Positions 1 to 9,413 of a stretch of 14,183 nucleotides of DNA are shown piece after piece; position 1 is the first letter of the stretch; every line of letters begins with the position of its first letter. Where the stretch lies: positions 139,404 to 153,586 of the forward strand of contig MU130662.1 of the NCBI GenBank assembly GCA_015039465.1, in the 5' to 3' direction. The stretch comes from Phlegmacium glaucopus (lineage: Eukaryota; Basidiomycota; Agaricomycetes; Agaricales; Cortinariaceae). The notes under the pieces are model-generated. The model made no database searches. It was not told the DNA's origin and saw nothing but the letters and a program-made list of their open reading frames with translations. The position numbers were made by a program, and so were the translations under genes.

Positions 1-98
1 TATAAAATATGCCTGTATCCCCTCCTATCCCCTCCTAACCTAAGAATGCGCTACCGTGCGGACAGAAAATATCCCCATCCCTAAATATTAATCCTAAG

Positions 99-160
99 CC
101 TAAGCCCTAAATCTAAATATAACTCTAAGCCTAATCTCTAAATCTAAATATAACCCTAAA
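99..160. repeat. Degenerate CCCTAA-like repeat, 2 x 31 bp
   Basis: Two 31-bp direct copies start at 99 and 130. Each has the order cctaa, ctctaa or ccctaa, then aatctaaatataac. The motif resembles the C-rich strand of the fungal telomere repeat (CCCTAA) but is interrupted and AT-diluted, so it is at most an interstitial relic. No coding potential is seen in 1-160. Confidence 0.6.
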
Positions 161-384
161 TTCCATCAAAAGTCCGGCGGATGTCCGGTGGAAGTCCGCC
201 GGACTGTGACCAGACATACAGTCCAGGCATTTTTCTACTTTCACCGGACTCTGACCGGACTCTGACCGGACTCTCACCGGACTCTCACCGGAATTTTACC
301 AGAATTTTAGTGGAGTCCGCCGGACTTCCGCCGGACTTTTGGCAGTCCGGCGGACTCCGGCCGGACAACGTGGGGGACTGTAAA
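161..384. mobile_element. Right end of a small DNA element with CCGGAC subterminal repeats (partial)
   Basis: The stretch is dense in TCCGGCGGAC/TCCGCCGGAC words in both orientations and ends in tgggggactgtaaa (371-384). That end is close to the right terminus of the element at 1163-1676 (tgggggagtgtaaa), and its reverse complement matches that element's left terminus (tttacagtccccc). I infer the right end of a related non-autonomous element. Its left terminus is not visible, so it is truncated or outside the window. The short ORF across it is repeat-derived and not believable as a gene. Confidence 0.5.
243..297. repeat. 11-bp tandem repeat, 5 units
   Basis: Five consecutive 11-mers of the form accggactctg. 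The third and fourth end in c instead of g, and the fifth has degenerated to accggaatttt. They lie inside the CCGGAC-rich subterminal region and look like amplified subterminal repeats, which in many DNA transposons are transposase-binding sites. Confidence 0.8.
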
Positions 385-1110
385 GTACACCTACACACTG
401 ATCCCGGGAGAGAACATTGTACATCTGTGATCTGCTTGGGTCACTAGCTGCCCAGGTAGCTTGTGTAAATAGAAGGCTGATGATGCTCTCTTGAGTCACC
501 GGCATGCAGGTGCCGATATGCAGCTCAGTGTGAGTTGGCTTAGCCACGCCCAAGAGCCGATATTGTTGAAGTATGATACCGGGAGACATCTGTGATCTTC
601 TGAGGTCACTAGCTGCCCAGGTGGCTTGTGTCATAGAGGGCGGATGATCCCCTCTTGAGTCACTGGCATGCCGGTGCTGATATATGGCTCAGGCCGAGTT
701 GGCTTAGCCATGCCCGAGAGCCGATATTGTTTAAGTATCCCGGCGAATTCCCTACGCGTACAATATGTTACAATGTAATATTTCCCCTGTTGAGTCACCG
801 GCATGCAGGTGCCGAGATGCAGCTAAGCCCAAGTTGGCTTGGCCACACCCGACAGCCGATATTGGTGAAGTATGATACCGGGAGACATCTGTGATCTTCT
901 GAGGTCACTAGCTGACCAGGTAGCATCTGTAATAGAGGGCGGACGATCCCCTCTGGAGTCACTGGCATGCCGGTGCTGATATATGGCTCAGCCTGAGTTG
1001 GCTTAGCCATGCCCGAGAGCCGATATTGTTTAAGTATGGGTCCCGGCAAATTCCCTACGCCCGTACAATACGCTACAATGTAATACTGCCTATTTAGGTA
1101 ATATTCGCTG
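385..1110. repeat. Four related units in a 299-bp higher-order tandem repeat
   Basis: A unit containing gagtcac(c/t)ggcatgc, then agttggctt(a/g)gccac, then gccgatattg recurs from 493, 657, 792 and 956. The spacings are 164, 135 and 164, so alternate units are more alike and form a dimer of about 299 bp present twice. Between units lie variable pieces such as gataccgggagacatctgtg, and cccggc(g/a)aattccctacg with acaatgtaatat. There is no convincing gene; ORFs on both strands simply follow the repeat. It could be a tandemly amplified SINE or MITE fragment; I do not recognise the family. Confidence 0.75.
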
Positions 1111-1162
1111 GAGTCCAGGGAAGCCGAATTGTACACTACAATGTATGCCTTCTCTACAGTAA

Positions 1163-1676
1163 TTTACAGTCCCCCAGGGATTCCGAGGAGTCCGAGCAAA
1201 TTCTGAGTGGAGTCCGAGGAGTCCGAGCATATTCCGAGTGGAGTCCGAGGAGTCCGAGCATATTCTGAGTGGATCTGAGCAAATAAGACACAAATTGGCT
1301 GGGAAAATACTTCTGTTAAGGTTTTGTTAAGGTTTTGTTAAGGTTTTGTTAAGGTTTTGTTAAGGTTTTGTTAAGGTTTTTGTTAAGGTTTTGTTAAGGT
1401 CAGGGAGGTATATAGTTTGTTAAGGTTTTGTTAAGGTTTTGTTAAGGTTTTTTTAAGGTTTTTTTAAGGTTTTGTTAGGGCTTTGATAAGGTTGGGGAGG
1501 TATATAGGTTCCAGTCCGAGCGAGTCTGAGTGAGTCCGAGCAATCTGAGCAGAGTCCGAGCGAGTCCGAGCAGTCCAAGTGGATTCTGAGCACATTCTGC
1601 TTGGAATACACTCAAATACACTGAAAAAGTGCTCGGATCCGCTCGGACTCTGTCGGATTCCCTGGGGGAGTGTAAA
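1163..1676. mobile_element. Non-autonomous DNA element (MITE-like) with about 24-bp terminal inverted repeats
   Basis: The left end (1163-1186) begins tttacagtcccccaggga and the right end (1653-1676) is its inverted copy, with about 22 of 24 positions matching. The interior has TCCGAG/TCTGAG-rich subterminal blocks on both sides (about 1185-1275 and 1512-1585) and a purine-rich minisatellite between. No transposase is encoded in its 514 bp. I could not find a matching target duplication: the flanks tacagtaa and gacctcct differ. Its right end lies about 50 bp before the first recognisable KDZ codon, so it may have helped remove the transposase 5' end. Confidence 0.65.
1315..1492. repeat. Minisatellite of 11-bp gttaaggtttt units
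   Basis: About a dozen copies of gttaaggtttt occur in two blocks (1315-1398 and about 1417-1492). They are separated by the spacer cagggaggtatatag, which recurs in similar form (ggggaggtatatagg) just after the second block. The period is mostly 11 with one-base slippage variants. This is the core of the MITE-like element. Confidence 0.9.
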
Positions 1677-4114
1677 GACCTCCTTCTCTACAATGTATGA
1701 TACACCACAACGTAACTTACCTACCTGAGATGAACATGTCTTTGCTGACATGGACCGGTTATATGTGGCACGGCAAGAAGGCAAAATGGCGAAGATGGGC
1801 AACGGCTTGTACAACACACACAATGATTGTATCCTCCAAGACAACGAGGAAGATGAAGACAGTAACATTGACCATCCCCCTGTTGGGTTTACTGAGTACT
1901 TAGAAGGTACACCGGCCGCTCCAGTGTGCGGCACAGCGACGGCAAGTCGTACAGCATGGGTTGAAAATCAATCGGATGCACCTATGAGGACACCCAGGGC
2001 AGATGGCCTCAATAACCAATACCTTTGCATTGCTCATGTCAACGGCATCCATCATTTGGCCGTCGTTACCTGTGCCTGCCGAGGTGACGATCAGATTCCC
2101 ATCGACCTCATGTATTCCAGATTGGTGCCAACGTCTTTTACTCGGATGAATACCTTGTTTACCACCATGGTGTAGACATGTTTTGGCTGGCCAATCTGGA
2201 GTTGAAGGCATCGGCATACCAATATTTTCACCTTCTCCATAGGCTCACGGCAAAGACAGGCACCCATGTCCCCAATCTGTACCATGACCTCAGGAAAGTG
2301 TCACGTGCTTGGTGGTGGATGAAAAAATTAAAGTGGGCTGGGTTTGGACATACAATGGCAGATCCCGCTGCGCCTGCGGCCGGCCAACTCAGCAACTTCT
2401 GCCCTGCATGTCCACAGCCAGAGATAAATCTACCTGCTGATTGGAAAGATGATCCTAACCGGTAAATGTACTTCATTCGTGTCCTTGATGTATATATAGT
2501 AACAGCAACAGATGGGTGTTTCGCCGCTTCTTTGTTGCCGATGGAAACTTCAAGGCTGACCACATCAGGCAGAAAAATGATGCTGCTGATGTCTGGTTGT
2601 CAGAGGGAGGGGGAATGATGCCACGGCGCTGTGATTACCAAGATTTCCTAGATACGGCAATTGAGCGGCGCACAGTGAGTAGCCTATCGTATGAACAGTT
2701 CATGGTGTTGACTGTTACCAGAAAGCACCTTGTGAGAATCAATTCCGTGTTATTGAGCAAGCCATGTTGTTTTCAAAGGCTTGTGATATAACTGGAATTG
2801 TTGCCGTGGCATGTGCTCGGCATGGCTGTTTTGCACCAAACAGCATTGTCAATCTCTTTCGGGGTGAACAACAAAAGAACATTGATTATTCCTTTCTACA
2901 GGCCCTTAAAACCACTAACATCAACCCAGCACAAGGGACAATGTTGATTTATGACATTGCTTGCCAGTATTTCATTCATTTGCAGCAGCGGATCGGCCAT
3001 TTGCTGCCGGCCGGCCTTCATATTGACCGAGCGATTGGTCTTTTCCACGTTCACGGGCATAAAGACGACTGCTTTTTTCGCTATGCACCCTCTTTCATTC
3101 CAGGAACTGGTGTGGTTGCTGGTGAAATTTTGGAAAGCCTGTGGGCCGGAATGAATACAATTACACCGGCAATGAGGACGGCGACTCTTGCACACCGCGC
3201 GGAGATGACGGATGACCATGGAAGCGACTCTAATCACAAGAAGCTACTTGCAATGAGTGAGTCCTCCTGTTATCTGCATCGGGCTCTAAAGCATTAACTA
3301 CCAAAGCAACCACATTGGTAAAGCGGCACCGGCAAGCGGTTGACACAATGCACGAGGCCGAAGAATATTATACCCTGCTTTCTGCTCCCCTCGAAAAAGG
3401 AGATATTGATGAATGGGAAATGGAAATTAAATGAGCTGAAACTGACCGTTTACACAATCCGGCAGCCATGGATGTGATGGCGAGCCGGCAGGTCTCCAGT
3501 GATCAAAATTGCTCAGCCAAATCCCTAGATATTCAAAATGTTGCCAGCGCAGATTGGATTGTGCTTGGCTTGGGTATGGAGGAGAGACAGTATGTGTATG
3601 CAATGATGTGCCGGCCGCAACTAACGGTTATACCAAGGCTAGAACTGCAGGATCGTATCAAACGTTTAGAGAAAGAACCGCAAGAGGCAGAGAGAGATGA
3701 TGTAGAATGCCAGCGACATTTGTTAGCCGCCGAATTTGAAGTCCTGGAAGTGGCTCAACGCCGTGCCGCAGCTACGCCGGGGGCACTTCATGTTTATCAT
3801 GATGAGCCTGAAACATTTGCAGACCTCGATGAGGAGAATGTATCCGTTCCTACTACGAATCCCCACAATGTCTCCACCAATCTCCCATTGCCAGCCGCTG
3901 AGGCAATTGAACGTGTTTGCCCTGAAAGACAGCCAATACCCATTCTGTCAATCTGTTTATCCAAGGAGCATCCGTTGTCCAAGTTGGAACTTGTTTTACG
4001 CCAACAGCAGGCTAGTCAATACATAAAGGCATTGCAGGAAGTCATCGCGGACAAGTCCTTCCAATTTTCACATGTTATTCCGAATGCACCAAGAAAATCA
4101 GTGATTACACGTGC

Positions 4115-5232
4115 ACGGTGATGAACATGCAGGTTCCCTGCCTTTGTTTTTCGCATTTTTGGCAGCGACGTCGCTCCTACGTCGCCTCTTACACTGACTA
4201 TTTGCTGTTTTATTGCATAGATAAGTCTCTGGCTATTCGGTCGTCGCCCCTACTGTCCCAGAAGCTTCCTAAATGCCTTGGCTATATTTCGCTCGTACGA
4301 TCGCCCCCTTTTCCGGCAGTGCCCGGACGACATTAGGTGTTCTGCCTCCCGTTCGCTCCCTTTCACCAGCGGTCACGTGTATAGTCATGCTTTTCCATAT
4401 TTGGTAACGCTCACTCGTCTAAGAGTCGTAGGCATGTCCACTGCCCAGGCCGACGTCCCCTTACGCTACACCGAATCGTTCTGTGCCGAATCGTCGTTGC
4501 TACCCTACCAGTCGCCCCTACCCAGCGACAATCACCGGATCGAGAAGTTCCTTAACACCATTGGGTATTTTGGGTCGCTGATCATTTATATTCTTTTATT
4601 TCTCTTCAGTTACCTCAAGCACTTTGTTTCCTTTATTTTTGATACATCTACCATCGCTCCTTGATCGCCTCTCTATACCACATGTCTCCTGCTGGCCCTC
4701 GGAGCGACGACCGGTCCTCTTTCATTTATCGCCCACTATCCCTGATGTTTTGTCTCCCCATTTTGCCTAGTCCCTCTTGGACTCCTGTTTCATCGTTTTG
4801 ATTTGTTTTATAGATACACATGTGCAACTTAGCCATGTGATCTCCTCTACCTACTATAAAAACCTCCTGTAATTTAGTTACAAAGGACAATAAGAAAGTA
4901 TTCGCCTCTCTCCCCAGAGTATAGAATTAAGTCTTGTCATCGTCTCTCTCTCGTCGTTCGCCTTCGTTTCATTGCGTTTTACTGCGAGTCGCCCATACAG
5001 CGACTATACTTCGCCACTGCGTCGCCCCTTCGTCACTGCGTCTCCCCTTCGTTACTTCGTCGCCCCTTTCGTCATTACATCGCTCCTCGTTTCGCTCGTC
5101 TCATATCTCGTCGCCCTACCTTAGTTGGAACCTTTCTGCATATACTTGACTCAGTGTTTAGGCCACCGAAGCCCCGAGCCGCATCACACCTCAGTTAGTA
5201 CAGCACCTAGCATACTGACAGTGTATCAACGG
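4115..5232 (+). mobile_element. Solo LTR (4119-5228) with 4-bp target duplication, inserted in the KDZ gene
   Basis: The 1110-bp insert begins TGATGAAC and ends GTGTATCA, so it has 4-bp inverted ends TGAT/ATCA in the usual TG...CA form. It is bracketed by the direct repeat acgg (4115-4118 and 5229-5232). Removing the insert plus one copy of acgg joins ...VITRAR to GTITKLNHK in the same frame of the transposase, which proves a clean insertion into an exon. The interior is pyrimidine-rich with many cgtcgcccc words and has no coding capacity. No internal retroelement region remains, so it is a product of LTR-LTR recombination. The TATA box points to + orientation. Confidence 0.9.
4854..4864 (+). 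promoter_or_regulatory. TATA box of the solo LTR
   Basis: The sequence ctataaaaacc lies about two thirds of the way through the LTR, where a U3/R boundary is expected. It would direct transcription rightward into the remaining KDZ 3' exons and the companion gene. Activity is inference. Confidence 0.5.
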
Positions 5233-6040
5233 GGTACCATTACAAAACTTAACCATAAAATCGCCCTTTATGCCAAAGTATATGGCCGTTGCCGTGCCGC
5301 TCTTCTCCGGCTCGGTGCAGATGACAAGATATTGAAAGTATTTCAACCTTTGAAGAGGTCAGATGTAGCTTCCAGTCACGCCATTAGAGATCCCAATGTC
5401 CCCAGGTCCACATCTCTTCGGCTTTCATGGATCTGGCACATGTCCACAGCTGATGAACGTTCGCCGGCCAACCTTCGAGAATGTACAGCATTTCATATTC
5501 TCTCACGATTTAAGACAGACTAACTCATCCTCCCAGTTCAACGAGTGCACTGGTTACGTGCTTGCACCCAACGGAATCGCTGGAAAGAGGAGACCATTCT
5601 GGTCGGGTACGAGATGCAGTGGACAGTGAGGTATTTCTTACGTCAGTGTGAGACATGGAAAAATCGATCAGAGGTTAGGGACTGCCCAGCTGGTGCCATA
5701 TCATACGCTATGCGGCAGGCGGCGATATGGTTCAGCCGTGCCACGGCTGCCGACAAGGACTTCAAGCTTTGCAATTGCAGTTACATGTCACTGGTCACGT
5801 GATATACCAACCATCTCTTATCAATAATCACTCACTTGATCAGCTACAATCATGTCTAGTCCGCCAGTAAAAATTTTCAATGCATATGACTTACAATTTG
5901 GGCCATACAATCTCGATCATTTAGCTATACAGGAAACGATTGATTACTGTGAAGCCAGGTTCCGCTCAGTGTTGCTCACTTTCGGCCGTGCTGGCCTGGG
6001 ACAACAACGAGAGATCCAACAAGCACTTCACAAAGAACTC

Positions 6041-6082
6041 GTAAGTCTGACAAATGAACTCATCAGCAGTATTTATGCGTAG
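6041..6082 (+). other. Proposed intron 1 of the companion gene
   Basis: A strong donor gtaagt directly follows an in-phase codon (ctc, 6038-6040), and the only downstream AG that stays in phase before the LTR-like insert is gcgtag (ending 6082). Without splicing, that TAG would end a 76-residue protein. The 42-nt length is short even for basidiomycetes, and the branch-like ctgac lies near the donor, so the boundary is tentative. Confidence 0.4.
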
Positions 6083-6086
6083 ATCT

Positions 6087-6845
6087 TGTTAGACCTTCTG
6101 TTACATTCCGTCATACGTTACTCCGGTCCGACTCCGTCGGAGTTGTTTCCGGAAGTCCGTACTCCATTCCAGTACTTTCCCTTGTTTCCGGTTCTACTCC
6201 TCCTACATCCAACTCCGAGATTTCTCCGTATCATTCCGGCTCTTCCGACGTTACTCCAAACTCATTTCCACATCTTCGTCACAACCACTATTTGAGTTGT
6301 TTCCGGAAGTCCGTACTCCATTCCAGTACTTTCCCTTGTTTCCGGTTCTACTCCTCCTACATCCAACTCCGAGATTTCTCCGTATCATTCCGGCTCTTCC
6401 GACGTTACTCCAAACTTCATTTCCACATCTTCGTCACAACCACTATTTATTTGTCATCACTTTCCCACCATCAGTCAGCACACAAGCTATGGATTATTCA
6501 CCCCAAGAATGCAGGACCTTCCGGGAGCAGAACGCAGCATTTATATTTATATTTTATATTTCGGATGCTATTCCTTTTATATTTAAGTACTCGAAACTTG
6601 TATGTTTTCCTCAGTTCGAATATCGACTTAGTTTCCCACTCTTGGTCTTCCTCTAAGTTCTTTGCAACTTCCGGTTCCGCTCCGCTCCGTCTTACTCCGA
6701 AATCTAGGACACGAAGGTTCTGGGTAGCACAGCACATAAGCTGAGGCTAAGTCCTATCCTTTCTGTGACTCCGTTCCGTGACTCCATCCGTGACTCCGTC
6801 CGTTACTCCGTCCGAAATTCCGGAACAGAGTTCTCGAACTTAACA
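6087..6845. mobile_element. LTR-like insertion with TGTTA/TAACA ends
   Basis: The block starts tgttagacc and ends cttaaca, giving 5-bp inverted termini of the retroviral TG...CA type. The interior is non-coding, rich in actccgt/ttccgg words, with an AT-rich stretch near 6538-6590. It interrupts the companion gene. The flanking bases (gatct on the left, ccttc on the right) do not match, so no target duplication is visible; the frame across the insert is kept only if nothing else is removed. It is unrelated by eye to the LTR at 4119-5228. It may be a solo LTR whose flanks were altered by recombination. Confidence 0.5.
6140..6448. repeat. 154-bp tandem duplication inside the LTR-like insert
   Basis: The copy from 6140 (gagttgtttccggaagtccg) repeats from 6294, almost base for base, down to caaccactattt. 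The only difference I see is an extra t in the second copy (aaacttcattt versus aaactcattt). Near identity means a recent duplication. The overlapping short ORFs in the two copies are artefacts of the repeat. Confidence 0.95.
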
Positions 6846-8321
6846 CCTTCACATTGTCTTATATTGGCATGGCCGTGGCAATAGGCCAAGTCATCGACAT
6901 ACCCGTCATCATAAGGTCTCTATCAAGAGATTTTTATCGCAGTGCTGTTCATAGGGACTATGGAATTCCACTGGATGGCGGCCTATCAACGGTGGCTGGA
7001 GTCCCAGTTGAAAAGTTCCACTGTGCCTGGTGGCAGCACACTCACATGGCTCGACCTGATCAAATCCTTACTCTACACACTATTGATGCGTGCCTTGAGT
7101 TTCATCGAGAGCAACTCGGCACGCCAGTGCCGGCCGCAGCCACCATATCATCGACCGCCACATTACAGAAACCTGTGTATATATGGAAGCCTGATGCAGC
7201 AAAACTGATTTCAGAACATGATACTTGTCACAGGTGCCGCCTATATCGTGCCGTTGCCCTCGGCACAAATGATGAACATCGTGATATCCGGAATCAAATC
7301 CAAGGGATGGAGGTTTCATTTGGGGCCAAAAAGGAGGTAGCCATCAGGAGGGCCTCCAGATTCAACCAGTAGTTATACGAGTATTTAAGTGTCAAAGAAC
7401 AAGACCCTGCCGCTGCCGCTGTGGCAGAGTTCACACAGGGCATTGGACCGCTCCAAATGGCTGCCCCGGCTCTTCCCACCTCACAGTTTAAACATCCAAC
7501 TCCCGTCCCACGGACAAGGAAAGGCAAGAAGATTGCTGGCTGCCGTGAGATTGCCGAGACAGTCCGGCAAGGGGCAATGGCTGAGGTCGAAAGAATTCAA
7601 AATATGCCAGCATTAAAATGGACTTGGGGAGTTGACATGGATGTATCAGAATTGGAGAATCTCAAACGCTCAGCTGATGCCAGTCATATCCCTCCTCATT
7701 CCGGGTATGATACATCGCTACCAGACAGATCAGAATCCCGCAGTATGTCTGCTGTGTCATTCCAGGCTATAGATGAGCTGGGATATTTCAGTGATCTCGG
7801 CCATGATGTTCAACCAGTGCCGGAATTTGATGTCCACTTACACGTTCCATACCCCGATGTTCATCCTCCCCACAAACAGATTCAGCATCTTGTAACCCTC
7901 TATGATGATCCATGCCATGACATGGATGCCGTTGCCGTCCCTTTCACCGGCCGCCCTCTGTCCCCAACAAGGTTTGTACCCCCACCTGATCATCATTCCA
8001 GAAAGGCAACCGAGCGTCTTGTCCATGCTCCATCTGTCCATGACTCCCCTGCCGTGGCTTTTGCCAGCCCACCCCGGCCGGTAAATATACAGGTAACTGA
8101 GATGGCATACCGGTCACCATCATCAATGGATGACATCTACATGGACTCCGATGAAGGTAAGTCCCCTGACTTCCCTGTCATGTCTGGCCATTGATCATCC
8201 TTGCCACATAGCGCCTACTCACCGGCCGGACGGCACGGATGAGACTGATGCCGATGATGAAGATTCAATGAATGATGAAACTTCAGTCAATGACTCCGAC
8301 GGAATGGATGTAGCATCAAGG

Positions 8322-8942
8322 GCTGCCTCTCTCTTCCTGACACATGTCGCCCCTGGTTCTCATGGCCGGCCGGCCATCCAACATGACACCGATTCCCAAA
8401 CCAGTTCAGCTGATGGTTCAGAAGACATTGAGGTAGCAGCGAAGGCAGCTTCTCTGTTCCTGGCAAATGTGGCCTCTGACAGTCTTGCCAGCCGGCCAGC
8501 CATCAACACCAATGTTCAAGATGAATCTTCATCAGACGACTCCGAGGCAGCGGCAAAGGCAGCCTCTTTATTTTTATCAGATGCTGCTTTCCGGCCGGCC
8601 GTCACCAATTACCACAATGCTGAGGATGAAGGTTCCGCAGATGGAACCAACAACATGGATGTTGTAGCGCAGGCCGCCTCTCTCTTCTTGGCCGATGATA
8701 ACCATCCTGCTCACCAGCCGTCTGTCACACACAACACTGATACTGATGATGAAGTTGCAGATAGTGGCTCTGAACACATGGAGCTTGCAGGGAGGGCGGC
8801 TTGCCTATTCTTAGCCAATGTCGACGGCTCGGGCCATCGTGTGCATGATGCGGTCATGCCGCTGCAGGCGGCAAGATCATCACCATCGCTGTCGTCTAGC
8901 TCAAGTGGTTCAATAGCAAACAGAGCAGCCACAGCATTCCTC
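8322..8942 (+). repeat. Six AASLFL protein repeats, about 38-43 residues apart
   Basis: In the last exon of the companion gene, AASLFL or a close variant (AACLFL, AATAFL) starts at 8322, 8445, 8559, 8673, 8796 and 8925. Most are preceded by an acidic Ser/Asp-rich linker and (V/A)A(S/A)(R/K). Several are followed after about ten residues by a (R/Q)P(A/S)(I/V) motif. A degenerate seventh copy (VMAAAVF) is near 9111. The short hydrophobic modules in acidic linkers look like repeated short helices for multivalent binding; the partner is unknown. Confidence 0.85.
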
Positions 8943-9319
8943 ACCACTGATTCCCCTTCATCTGCGAGTCCAGTTCCAGCTACCGCCGCAGCAGCCACTT
9001 TTGTAGTCTCTGACACTACATTCTTCCCCTGCAGTGATATGGGTGTTAAATCACATGACAAGGCTCTGTCTGATGAGGAAGAACATTCGGAAGGTTCGGT
9101 AGATGCCGTGATGGCCGCCGCTGTATTTCGGCGACAGCCTGACCAAACATGGGGCTCGTCAATGGATGTTGATCCAAGTTCTTTTACAATGGAACGTCCT
9201 GGTAAAGACGGATATACAGCAGCCAATTTCACTTTTGTGCCGGATGATTGGGTGCAGTGAATGATCATGCCTTTGTATTGTTTCATATATTTAGGCTATA
9301 CAACATCTTTATCCGCAAC

Positions 9320-9325
9320 AATAAA
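9320..9325 (+). terminator. Poly(A) signal of the companion gene
   Basis: A canonical aataaa lies 60 nt after the stop codon at 9258-9260, in ordinary sequence just before the palindromic element. It supports 9260 as a genuine gene end. Confidence 0.5.
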
Positions 9326-9413
9326 GCCTCCGGCAGCTTGTGGCGGCAAGCATACCAGTGTGCCGGCATGTTCATCACATAAACACACTGATCTAACCTT
9401 ACTGCGATCAAAA

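Larger units (their letters stand above)
1729..5802 (+). pseudogene. KDZ-superfamily DNA transposase (CxC2-type), broken and 5'-truncated
   Basis: I read six exons: 1729-2461, 2512-2674, 2722-3256, 3307-4118, 5233-5482 and 5537-5802. The four introns (47-54 nt) have GT and AG ends; the last contains an in-frame TAA, so it must be spliced. Family features from memory of KDZ proteins: VNGIHHL followed by CAC of the cysteine cluster (near 2035-2085), WMKKLKWAGFGH, CPACPQPEINLP, VADGNFKADH, CARHGC, YDIACQY, HVHGH, GEILESLW, and a C-terminal HWLRACTQRNRW. Likely RNase H-fold acidic positions are D at 2540-2542, D at 2953-2955 and E at 3124-3126 (inference). Three lesions are seen: a one-base deletion near 2172 (MV to LDMF needs a frame change), an in-frame TGA at 3432-3434, and a solo LTR at 4119-5228. 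Allowing for these, the exons sum to 920 codons including the stop. The usual N-terminal zinc cluster is missing, and the frame opens only after a stop at 1726. Confidence 0.9.
5852..9260 (+). pseudogene. Unrecognised KDZ-companion gene with C-terminal AASLFL repeats
   Basis: I do not recognise the family. Proposed structure: exon 5852-6040; intron 6041-6082 (gtaagt...tag); an exon interrupted by an LTR-like insert (6083-6086, then 6846-8156); intron 8157-8211 (gtaagt...tag); last exon 8212-9260. These add to 851 codons in one frame. A single in-frame TAG at 7370-7372 separates SRFNQ from LYEYLSVKEQ, and the reading continues sensibly on both sides, so it looks like a recent nonsense mutation (possibly CAG to TAG). 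The N-terminal half is mixed and possibly globular, including EFHREQLGTP and CHRCRLYRAV. After about 7420 the protein is Pro/Ser/His-rich and probably disordered, then acidic with repeated AASLFL modules and a C-terminus ending FVPDDWVQ. It starts 49 bp after the KDZ stop, on the same strand, suggesting cargo of the same element. The 5' part could be mis-joined. Confidence 0.6.

Noticed and set aside
181..1136. Several short ORFs on both strands in the repeat region
   Set aside because: They track CCGGAC repeats and the 299-bp tandem repeat, with no domain, intron or codon evidence.
4118..5149. Pyrimidine-rich ORFs (Ser/Leu/Arg-rich products)
   Set aside because: They lie inside the solo LTR defined by TGAT...ATCA and the acgg duplication, and reflect cgtcgcccc-type composition.
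6086..6744. Overlapping ORFs with FHIFVTTTI-type ends
   Set aside because: They come from the 154-bp duplication inside the LTR-like insert.
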